NCBI GenBank assembly: GCA_945828175.1
Contig: CALZQD010000053.1
Location: 1 to 8,978 of the forward strand
Direction: 5' to 3'
DNA: 8,978 nt
Source: an uncultured Bacteroidales bacterium
GTDB lineage: Bacteria > Bacteroidota > Bacteroidia > Bacteroidales > Muribaculaceae
This document shows, piece by piece, positions 1 through 6,405 of the stretch. Numbering within the stretch: the first letter of the stretch is position 1; each line of letters starts with the position of its first letter. The translations under genes were made by a program, and so were the position numbers. The notes beneath the pieces are model-generated. The model saw nothing but the letters and a program-made list of their open reading frames with translations, was not told where the DNA came from and did no database searches.

Positions 1-150
1 GAATTAAAGATATATTGTGAAAAGATCTCGTAGCATGGCTTCAGCAGCTGTGTGACAGTCATGAGAGTCGGCTCACGCACCGAATATCCGGCCTCGGCCG
101 GCAAAGATATTTGAGATTAAATAGTTGTTTTATAGATAATTGTGTATTTG

Positions 151-180
151 TAACGGGGCTGTCGGGAGACAGCCCCGTTA
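151..180 (+). terminator. Perfect 13-bp hairpin, probable terminator of an unseen upstream gene
   Basis: TAACGGGGCTGTC (151-163) and GACAGCCCCGTTA (168-180) are perfect inverted repeats around a GGGA loop. The bases after the stem on the plus strand (TCTGTCT) are moderately T-rich; those after it on the minus strand are A-rich, so plus-strand termination is the better reading. It lies 28 bases before the -33 element of the dut promoter and would insulate dut from upstream transcription. The T run is weak, so it could also be a transcript-end stabilising hairpin. Confidence 0.6.
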
Positions 181-186
181 TCTGTC

Positions 187-200
187 TCGCCCCGGGGCGA
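187..200. repeat. Perfect 14-bp palindrome upstream of the dut promoter
   Basis: TCGCCCC is followed directly by its reverse complement GGGGCGA with no spacer. It sits 8 bases before the -33 TTG of the dut promoter, centred roughly 53 bases before the inferred transcription start. That position would suit a protein-binding site, but one such palindrome in about 9 kb is not far from chance expectation, so function is unproven. Confidence 0.35.
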
Positions 201-208
201 AACTGCTG

Positions 209-239
209 TTGTGATTGTCGGATTTTATGATTATTTTTG
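209..239 (+). promoter_or_regulatory. Bacteroidetes-type promoter of the dut operon
   Basis: A -33 TTG (209-211) is followed after 20 bases by TATTTTTG (232-239), an exact match to the TAnnTTTG -7 consensus of the Bacteroidetes primary sigma factor. Transcription should start near 246, leaving a short A/T-rich leader of about 15 bases before the dut ATG at 262. No other promoter of this quality was found on the plus strand before 6385, so it probably drives all five genes downstream. Confidence 0.8.
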
Positions 240-261
240 TCAGTTAAAACTCGTAAATTTT

Positions 262-708
262 ATGACAGACCAGGTAAAAGTCAAAATAGTCAATACGTCG
301 GGCAACAGTCTGCCCGAATATGCCACGCCGTCGTCGGCCGGCATGGATGTGCGCGCCTCGCTCGACGCCCCGATGACAGTCGCCCCCTTCGGCCGCGCCC
401 TCGTGCCGACAGGCCTGAGGGTCGAACTCCCCGAGGGCTACGAGATGCAGCTGCGTCCGCGTAGCGGGCTGGCTCTCAAACACGGCATTACCCTCGCCAA
501 CACCCCCGGTACGATCGACGCCGACTACCGCGGCGAGATCGGCGTCATCGTCATCAACCTCTCGCAAGAGCCGTTTGTTATTAATAATGGCGACCGCATC
601 TGCCAGATGGTGGTGACGCGGTATAGCCACGTCGAGTGGGTCGAGAGCCCGAGCCTCGCCGAAAGCGAGCGCGGCGAAGGCGGTTTCGGCCACACCGGCA
701 GACAATGA
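262..708 (+). CDS. dut: dUTP diphosphatase (dUTPase)
   Basis: Hydrolyses dUTP to dUMP and pyrophosphate in the cytoplasm, keeping uracil out of DNA and supplying dUMP for thymidylate synthesis. The 148-residue product is of normal length for a trimeric dUTPase and carries all five family motifs in order: AGMDVRA (26-32), RPRSGLA (65-71), [12 protein letters not shown] (83-94), [10 protein letters not shown] (109-118) and the C-terminal [10 protein letters not shown] (137-146). D86 matches the catalytic aspartate of motif III, and F142 is the phenylalanine that stacks on the uracil base. The frame stays open back to a GTG at 211, but that start lies inside the promoter, before the inferred transcription start; ATG 262 gives the usual short N-terminus. 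There is no Shine-Dalgarno sequence, as is normal in Bacteroidetes. It is the first gene of a five-gene operon, 22 bases ahead of the TPR gene. Confidence 0.97.
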   Translation: MTDQVKVKIVNTSGNSLPEYATPSSAGMDVRASLDAPMTVAPFGRALVPTGLRVELPEGYEMQLRPRSGLALKHGITLANTPGTIDADYRGEIGVIVINLSQEPFVINNGDRICQMVVTRYSHVEWVESPSLAESERGEGGFGHTGRQ

Positions 709-730
709 TAACCGGCAACAGACCAGAGAG

Positions 731-2602
731 ATGACCAACAGGATAGGACATAAGATAATGCTCGGGCTTGTGGCGGTGCTGCTGCTCGCAGGCCTGTGGT
801 GGCCCGCTTCGGGAGCAAAGTTGCGCGACATCGACCGCCGCGCAGAAAAAAACAAGGCCGCCTATATTTTCATGCAGAGCCTCGACGCCTACAACGGCGC
901 CGACAATAACCTCTACAGCGAGCTGCTCGACGCGGCATATGCCGCCGACCCGTCGGACAATCACCTCAAATGGCTCAAGGGCGAGCTGCAGGTGCTCCTG
1001 GCTGTCGACAGCGCCAAGACCGCCAACGGCTTCAGGATGATGATGGAGAGTTTCTCGCAGAAGCCCGACGACTACTTCAAGGGCGCCGAGCTCTTCTCGC
1101 TGACCTCGCGCCACTATCGCTTCGGCGATAACCTGCGCGTGGCCGAGATGCTCAAGCGCGAATTCCCCGCCCGCAACGAGGCGACCCATATGCTCGCAAA
1201 CGCCTATCTCGCAGCGGCGATGCGCGGCGACACGACATACCTCAGCCGCGCCGTGGCCCTCTACGACAGCCTCGAGGTGGCCTATGGCCCCAACTTTGTG
1301 CTGACAAACTCGCGCATACGCGCCCACGCCGTCAGAAAAGACACGGCCGCCATCATCGGCGAGCTTGAGCACCTCTACCGCGAGTCGCCGGGCAGCGCCG
1401 AGACGAGCATGCAGATCGGCGAGATCTACCGCGCCTTCGAGATGCCCGATTCGGCCCTGAAATACTACGACACGGCCTGCCGCCTCGATTCGGCCAACGG
1501 TCAGGCGATACTGCTGCGTGCCAATCTCTACCTCGAGCGCGGCGACAGCGCCACGTTCGACCGCGAGGTCTACCGCGCAATAAAAAGTCAGGACCTCGAG
1601 GTCAAGACCAAGCTCGACCTCGTCCACTCATATGTCATCATGCAGCTCAAGGACTCGGTCAACCACTCGCGGGCCGACGAGATCTTCGATGTCATCCTCG
1701 ATGTCAACCCTGGCGAGTATGACGTCCACCGCCTTTATGCCGACTATCTGGCGGCCATGGGCGAGCGCTACCGCGCCGGCGAGCAGATGCTTTATGCCGT
1801 AGGCCTCGACGGCAGCAACCGCGAGGACTGGCTCGGCACGGCTCAGCTCTTCGCCTCGGTCGACAGCCTGTCGAGAGCCGCTTCGGTGCTCGATGAGGCG
1901 CGCCACCGTTTCCCCGACGACCTGCAGATGACGACTGTCGAGGCAAGCATCTACTATCTCGACAAGCAGTTTGACAAGGCCGTCGACGTCATCTGCGCCT
2001 TCGACACCGCCACAATCAGCGACCGCGAGGATCTGTCGCAGTACTATTCGACCAAGGGCGACATGCTCAATGCTGCCGGGCGCCGCGCCGACGGTCTGAA
2101 GGCCTACGAGCGCGCCTTGGCTGCAAATCCGTTCAACTATATGGCGCTCAACAATGTGGCCTACTACTACGCCGACACCGACACGCTGCTCGATGTCGCC
2201 GACCGTTATATCAAGACGGCGATACGCCACGATCCCGACAACGTATCGTTTATCGACACCTACGCCTGGGTGGCCTTCAAGCAGGGCGACCTCGAGACGG
2301 CGCGCCGCTATATCGACCGCGCCATCGACGAGACCGATTTCGACATGGACGAGGATTCGATTGTCATGTCGATCGATTCTGTCGCCGAGGTCGTTGCGCC
2401 TGATACGGTCATCGTCGAGGAGCTTGTCGAGCCTGTCGTCGCCGGCGAGGCCTCGGCCGAGGTTTACGACCACGCCGGCGAGATTTACAACCGCATCGGC
2501 GACCGCGACCGCGCCCTGCGTTTCTGGGAGAAAGCCCTCGACCTCGACCCCGAGAACGCCGTGATTAAAGAGAAAATCGCTAAAATCAAGAAAAAGAAAT
2601 GA
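731..2602 (+). CDS. Secreted tetratricopeptide-repeat (TPR) protein
   Basis: A 623-residue TPR protein with no enzyme signature. An N-terminal signal peptide is visible: basic residues R4 and K8, a hydrophobic core at about 10-25, and a likely cleavage site ASGA/K after residue 29, so it should act in the periplasm. Most of the chain is helical TPR-like repeats; the clearest are around 239-272, 452-485, 490-533 and 577-610, for example a unit ending in ALDLDPENA (602-610). Residues 535-575, between two of these repeats, form an acidic insert rich in D, E and V that should be unstructured. The tail is highly basic (KIAKIKKKK). ATG 731 was chosen over ATG 758 because only the former keeps the basic n-region of the signal peptide. 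Its stop overlaps the next start (ATGA), implying translational coupling to the DUF4292 lipoprotein. Such proteins usually scaffold protein complexes; the partner is unknown. Confidence 0.92.
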   Translation: MTNRIGHKIMLGLVAVLLLAGLWWPASGAKLRDIDRRAEKNKAAYIFMQSLDAYNGADNNLYSELLDAAYAADPSDNHLKWLKGELQVLLAVDSAKTANGFRMMMESFSQKPDDYFKGAELFSLTSRHYRFGDNLRVAEMLKREFPARNEATHMLANAYLAAAMRGDTTYLSRAVALYDSLEVAYGPNFVLTNSRIRAHAVRKDTAAIIGELEHLYRESPGSAETSMQIGEIYRAFEMPDSALKYYDTACRLDSANGQAILLRANLYLERGDSATFDREVYRAIKSQDLEVKTKLDLVHSYVIMQLKDSVNHSRADEIFDVILDVNPGEYDVHRLYADYLAAMGERYRAGEQMLYAVGLDGSNREDWLGTAQLFASVDSLSRAASVLDEARHRFPDDLQMTTVEASIYYLDKQFDKAVDVICAFDTATISDREDLSQYYSTKGDMLNAAGRRADGLKAYERALAANPFNYMALNNVAYYYADTDTLLDVADRYIKTAIRHDPDNVSFIDTYAWVAFKQGDLETARRYIDRAIDETDFDMDEDSIVMSIDSVAEVVAPDTVIVEELVEPVVAGEASAEVYDHAGEIYNRIGDRDRALRFWEKALDLDPENAVIKEKIAKIKKKK

Positions 2603-3462
2603 TTATAAAGAAACATATAGCACCGCTAACCGCCGTCGCCCTCATGGCCGCGGCTATGCTCGGCGCCTGCAGCTCGTCGAAAAAAGCCGCTGACGACCGC
2701 AATCAGCCCGCGTCGGAGGTCAATGTGACGCCCGTCGCCTCGCCGACGTCGGTCATAACGACTCTCGCCGAGGGCTATGGCGACTGGAGCGACGTATCGA
2801 TGCCTGTCAAGGTCAACCTGCTCGAACCCAAATATATGAGCGTCTCGGGCAAGGCGGTGATGGTGCGCGGCAAAGAGATTTATGTCTCGCTGCGGGTGCT
2901 CGGCTTCGAGGCCGGCGGCATCTATGTCGACCGCGAGTCGGTGTATATTTACGAGAAGCTTCACAAGGTCATGCTCGCCGAGCCGATGTCGCGCGTCAGC
3001 CGAGCTACGGGCCTGACTCTCGGTGATATACAGGATGCGATCCTCGGCCGCGTCTTCGTCAGCGGCGAGGGCACGCTCGACGCCTCGTCGGTCCGACGCT
3101 TCAAACTCAGCGCCGCCGACGGCCTGATTGCCATGGCGCCCGACAAGAAGCAGAAACACTTCGCGTGGCTCTTCAACGTCACCGATAGCGAGCAGCCCTC
3201 GCTGAGGTCGCTCACTGTCGATGCCGCGGGCATCGCCATGCTCGAATGCACATATACACAGGCGTTTGAAACCGTCGCCGGCTTCGTCGCCCCCGGCGTA
3301 ACCCTCGACGCGGCCTACGGCAAGCGCAAGGTCAAGGCCGGCCTCGACTGGTCGCTTTCGAAGGCGCAGTGGAACTCCGGCGCCACGACGCGATGGAAGA
3401 AGCCGCGCGGCTACACCCGCCTTGACTTCAACAAGATAGTCAGGATGCTGGCGAAAGAGTAG
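2599..3462 (+). CDS. DUF4292-family outer-membrane lipoprotein
   Basis: A 287-residue lipoprotein. The N-terminus has basic K4-K5, a hydrophobic stretch and the lipobox L21-G22-A23-C24, so lipid should be attached at Cys24. The residues after the cysteine (SSSKKAADD) do not place acidic residues straight after it, so I see no clear surface-export signal, and the protein probably faces the periplasm. The body is a beta-rich domain: a GKAVMVRGKEIYVSLRVLG stretch (84-102), then GFEAGGIYV (102-110) and a GLTLGDIQDAILG segment (138-150). I recognise this pattern as DUF4292, a Bacteroidetes family resembling the LolA/LolB lipoprotein-carrier fold; that fold link is from memory. The start overlaps the TPR stop by four bases, and the EnvC-like gene follows after 34 bases. 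A role with the TPR protein and the EnvC-like protein in envelope assembly is inference; no biochemical function is known to me. Confidence 0.9.
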   Translation: MIIKKHIAPLTAVALMAAAMLGACSSSKKAADDRNQPASEVNVTPVASPTSVITTLAEGYGDWSDVSMPVKVNLLEPKYMSVSGKAVMVRGKEIYVSLRVLGFEAGGIYVDRESVYIYEKLHKVMLAEPMSRVSRATGLTLGDIQDAILGRVFVSGEGTLDASSVRRFKLSAADGLIAMAPDKKQKHFAWLFNVTDSEQPSLRSLTVDAAGIAMLECTYTQAFETVAGFVAPGVTLDAAYGKRKVKAGLDWSLSKAQWNSGATTRWKKPRGYTRLDFNKIVRMLAKE

Positions 3463-3496
3463 GGCGTCGAAGTCAAAACAACAGTAAACCAATCAG

Positions 3497-4942
3497 ATGA
3501 AACGCATTATATACATATTGATGGCAGCCGCCGTCGCTTTAGCCCCCGCCGACAGCTTTGCCCGGCGGCAGAAGCAGCGCAACGCCAAGTCGGTCAAGCA
3601 GGAACAGCGGGCCACGGCCAAGGCGATAGAGAAGACCAAGAGCGACATCACCCAAAACGACAAGGAGACGCGGCGCCAGCTCAACCGCCTCAACTCGCTC
3701 ACGGCCGAGATTGACAGCCGCAGCCGCGACATCGCCTCGCTTGAGGAGCGCCTCGCCGCCATTGACCGCCGCCTGACCGTTGTCGGCGACAGCATCACCT
3801 CGCTCGAAGGCAGCCTCGGCGCGCTGAAGACGTCATACGGCAAAACTCTCCGCGATATACGCCGCCGGCGTCAGGCCATGAACGATTTTATGCTTGTGTT
3901 CTCGTCTGAATCGTTCAACCAGGCCTACCGCCGCGTCAGATACCTGAAGCAGCTCGACCGCTGGCAGAAATCTAAGGCCAAACAGATTGCCGAGCAGAAA
4001 ACCGAACTCGAGCAGCGTCGCCAGGCTCTTGAAGGGCTGCGGCGCGACCGTGCCGCGATGCTGGCGCAGCTGTCGGCGTCGCAGAAGGCTCTCGAAACCG
4101 ACCGCGGGCGCACCGAGGAAATCGTCTCGTCGCTGCGACGTCAGGGCAGGTCGCTCAAAAACGTTCTCGCTGAAAACAAGCGCCGCATGCAGGCCCTCGA
4201 TGCCGAACTCGACCGCATCATAGCCGAGGAAGCCCGCCGAGCCGAAGAAGCCCGTCGTGCCGAAGAGGCCCGCAAGGCCGAGGAAGCCCGCAAAGCAGAG
4301 GAGGCTCGCAAGGCCGAGGCCGCCCGCCGCGCCCGCGAGGAAGCCGAGCGCAACAAGGCCATAGCGTCTGACACGGCCAAGGATAAATCGAAGAAAGACA
4401 AGAATAAACCCGTCGCCAAAGAAGAGAAAAAGCCGGTCAAACCGGTTGAAAAGCCTGTCGAAAAGCCCGTCGAAAAGAAGAAACAGTCGGATTTCGACGC
4501 TATGGCCGAGGCCGACAGAAAGCTTACGGGCAGCTTCACAGACAACAAGGGGCGCCTGCTCTTCCCCGTCGCAGGGCAGTATAAGATTGTCGGCATCTTC
4601 GGCCGCACGAGCCATCCCGACCTGTCGCGCGTCGAGGTCAACAACAGCGGCATCGACATCGAGGTGCCCTCGGGGGCCAAGGCCCGCGCTGTCTTCGACG
4701 GCGAGGTGTCGTCGGTCTTCCGTGTCAACGGCTATCATAATGTAGTGATGCTGCGTCACGGCTCGTATCTTACTGTCTATGCGGGCATTGACCGCCTTGA
4801 TGTCAAGAAGGGCGACAAGGTCAAGGCCGGACAGACGCTCGGCACGATTTTCACCGACGCCGATGACGACAACCGCACGATACTTCACTTCGAGGTGCGT
4901 CGCGAGCGTGAGAAACTTAATCCGACCGATTGGGTCAGGTAG
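3497..4942 (+). CDS. EnvC-like murein hydrolase activator, degenerate LytM/M23 domain
   Basis: A 481-residue exported protein: signal peptide (about 1-22, ending SFA/RR), a long coiled coil (about 30-130 and 155-290, broken near 131-150), a charged Lys/Pro linker (297-330) and a C-terminal LytM/peptidase M23 fold (351-481). This is the layout of E. coli EnvC, which does not cut peptidoglycan itself but activates amidases at the division site. The zinc site looks lost: the first histidine of HxxxD is N383 (the Asp is D387), the first histidine of HxH is I462 (H464 is kept), and the usual histidine after the YA motif is G430. Activation of an amidase, not catalysis, is therefore the likely role; no amidase gene is in the window. 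Two internal repeat arms (A243-R278, and PVEK at 316-327) recall TolA. It is followed after three bases by the flippase gene. Confidence 0.92.
   Translation: MKRIIYILMAAAVALAPADSFARRQKQRNAKSVKQEQRATAKAIEKTKSDITQNDKETRRQLNRLNSLTAEIDSRSRDIASLEERLAAIDRRLTVVGDSITSLEGSLGALKTSYGKTLRDIRRRRQAMNDFMLVFSSESFNQAYRRVRYLKQLDRWQKSKAKQIAEQKTELEQRRQALEGLRRDRAAMLAQLSASQKALETDRGRTEEIVSSLRRQGRSLKNVLAENKRRMQALDAELDRIIAEEARRAEEARRAEEARKAEEARKAEEARKAEAARRAREEAERNKAIASDTAKDKSKKDKNKPVAKEEKKPVKPVEKPVEKPVEKKKQSDFDAMAEADRKLTGSFTDNKGRLLFPVAGQYKIVGIFGRTSHPDLSRVEVNNSGIDIEVPSGAKARAVFDGEVSSVFRVNGYHNVVMLRHGSYLTVYAGIDRLDVKKGDKVKAGQTLGTIFTDADDDNRTILHFEVRREREKLNPTDWVR
4223..4330 (+). repeat. Six 18-bp tandem repeats coding AEEAR(R/K) in the EnvC-like gene
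   Basis: Six consecutive 18-base units starting GCCGAGGAAGCCCGCCGA encode AEEARR twice, AEEARK three times and a diverged AEAARR (residues 243-278). The units differ mostly at third codon positions, so the repeat is conserved more at protein than DNA level. The peptide should extend the coiled coil as a rigid charged helix. Unit number may vary between strains through slippage or recombination. Confidence 0.85.
4442..4477 (+). repeat. Three 12-bp tandem repeats coding PVEK in the EnvC-like gene
   Basis: Three units of 12 bases encode PVEK three times (residues 316-327), preceded by a partial KPVK unit. They lie in the charged linker between the coiled coil and the LytM domain and probably form an extended, flexible spacer. 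Confidence 0.75.
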
Positions 4943-4945
4943 GCG

Positions 4946-6385
4946 ATGGGCGACGGACGCAGTTTCGGCCACAGTGTTTCGGCTCGGGTGCTGAAGGCTT
5001 TGGGTATGTTTGGCAGCGTCCAGATTGTCAATATCTTGTGTTCGGTCGTGCGCACCAAACTGCTGTCTATTTGGGTCGGTCCGGTCGGCGTGGGCCTCAA
5101 CGCGCTCTTCGACAACACGAGCGAACTGGTCTCGTCGTCGACGCAGCTCAATCTGCGCCAGAGCTCGGTGCGCGATATTTCGGCGACTGAAGACGAGCAG
5201 GGGCGGCTGCTGATGGCGGCCGTGGTTCTGCGCTGGGGGTTGTGGCTCGGCCTCGCAGGCGTGGCCGTGATGGCGCTCCTCGCACCGGTGTTCAGTTATG
5301 TTTCATTTGGTAATCAAGATTATACATTGCAGTTCGTGCTGCTGTCGACGCTGATTGTAGCGCTCGGGCTGTCGAATGCCTATATGGCTGTGCTGCAGGG
5401 CTTCGGCCTGCTTAAAAAGCTTGCGCGCGGACGACTCGTCAGCGGCGTCGTCGCCACCTCGCTCGCCATACCGGCCTACTGGTTCTGGGGTCTCGCGGCG
5501 ATAGTGCCGGTGCTGATGATCTATAAATTCACAATCATGGCGGTCTACCGCTATGAGATGCGCACGCTGATGCCGCAGTTGCCGCATCCGACTCTGACAC
5601 AGGCGTTCAGCCTCGGACGCGGATTCCTCAAATTCGGCGCCTATATCACCTTTGCCAACCTCTTCATGGTCGTGATTCAGTATATCTTCTCGGTCTACCT
5701 CAACCGTACGGTGTCGACCGAAGAGCTCGGCGTTTATCAGGCGGGTAATACGCTCGTTTCGTCGTATATAGGCTTCATATTCACGGCTGTGTCGCTCGAA
5801 TATTATCCGCGTCTTGCGGCGCGGGTCAAATCGCTGTGGCGCATGTCGGTGACGGTCAACCACGAGGTCGTCCTGCTGCTGTGGGTCATAGTGCCGATGC
5901 TTGGCGTTTTCGAATGCTGCTCTGCCGTCTTCATCAGATTGCTTTATAGCTCTCGTTTCGAGGCTGTTGTGCCATATGTGGCCATCGCCGTTGTCGGTGC
6001 GGTATTCAGAGGCGTGTCGGTCTGCTTCTCGTTTGCGATGCTCGCGCGCGGCGACGGCCGCGCCTATGTCATCGTCGAGGGTATAAGCTGTCTTTTCGGC
6101 CTGACGGCCAATATTTTGGGCTATGAGCTATTCGGCTTCATCGGTCTCGGCGTCGCTTACTTTGTCTGGTATGCGTTCTACGCCACGATGACCGCCGTAG
6201 TCTGCCGCCGGCGCTACGGCATGACCGTCAATCCGACGACCGTGCGGCTGTCACTTGCCGCCGCAGCCGTTGTCGGCGCAGCCGCCGCCATGAAAGCCCT
6301 CGCCGGCTGGTGGCTGCCGACCCTTGTCATCCTCCCCTGGCTCATCCCCCTATCCCTCAAACGCCTGCGCCACCTTTCAGCCTAA
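4946..6385 (+). CDS. Polysaccharide/oligosaccharide flippase, MOP superfamily (Wzx-like)
   Basis: A 479-residue integral inner-membrane protein with about 12-14 predicted transmembrane segments, the usual size and layout of Wzx/WzxE-type flippases, which move undecaprenyl-linked glycans from the cytoplasmic to the periplasmic leaflet. Family-like stretches include QIVNILCSVVRTKLL with WVGPVGVGL (26-51) and the mid-protein LGVYQAGNTLVSSYIGF (261-277) with YYPRLA (286-291), which recalls WzxE. Hydrophobic segments lie near 18-40, 92-117, 127-150, 165-202, 227-250, 264-285, 306-330, 339-361, 372-418 and 433-470. No glycosyltransferase or polymerase gene lies nearby, so the cargo cannot be named from context. 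It starts three bases after the EnvC-like stop and ends the operon, facing the convergent TPM gene 20 bases away with no obvious terminator between. Substrate assignment is open. Confidence 0.9.
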   Translation: MGDGRSFGHSVSARVLKALGMFGSVQIVNILCSVVRTKLLSIWVGPVGVGLNALFDNTSELVSSSTQLNLRQSSVRDISATEDEQGRLLMAAVVLRWGLWLGLAGVAVMALLAPVFSYVSFGNQDYTLQFVLLSTLIVALGLSNAYMAVLQGFGLLKKLARGRLVSGVVATSLAIPAYWFWGLAAIVPVLMIYKFTIMAVYRYEMRTLMPQLPHPTLTQAFSLGRGFLKFGAYITFANLFMVVIQYIFSVYLNRTVSTEELGVYQAGNTLVSSYIGFIFTAVSLEYYPRLAARVKSLWRMSVTVNHEVVLLLWVIVPMLGVFECCSAVFIRLLYSSRFEAVVPYVAIAVVGAVFRGVSVCFSFAMLARGDGRAYVIVEGISCLFGLTANILGYELFGFIGLGVAYFVWYAFYATMTAVVCRRRYGMTVNPTTVRLSLAAAAVVGAAAAMKALAGWWLPTLVILPWLIPLSLKRLRHLSA

Positions 6386-6405
6386 GGTCATTAGGGTAAC
6401 CGAGG

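Noticed and set aside
581..1627. A 348-codon open frame on the minus strand opposite dut and the TPR gene
   Set aside because: It is a shadow of GC-rich coding on the other strand: no recognisable domain, a composition of short A/V/R/G-rich runs, and full overlap with two well-supported genes.
1628..3492. Two long minus-strand frames (1628-2473 and 2626-3492) opposite the TPR and DUF4292 genes
   Set aside because: Both are antisense shadows with no domain, start context or promoter.
3833..4972. A 379-codon open frame on the minus strand opposite the EnvC-like gene
   Set aside because: Its runs of Gly, Leu and Phe are the antisense of the AEEAR and Lys-rich repeats. No family resemblance, and the sense gene is certain.
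5005..5012. TATGTTTG inside the flippase gene, a match to the -7 consensus
   Set aside because: No TTG lies about 20 bases upstream, and the bases encode a conserved-looking N-terminal segment. Probably chance.
6386..6405. Possible bidirectional terminator between the convergent operons
   Set aside because: Only a short GGTAACC-type palindrome is present, with no stable stem or T run. The two transcripts may simply overlap.
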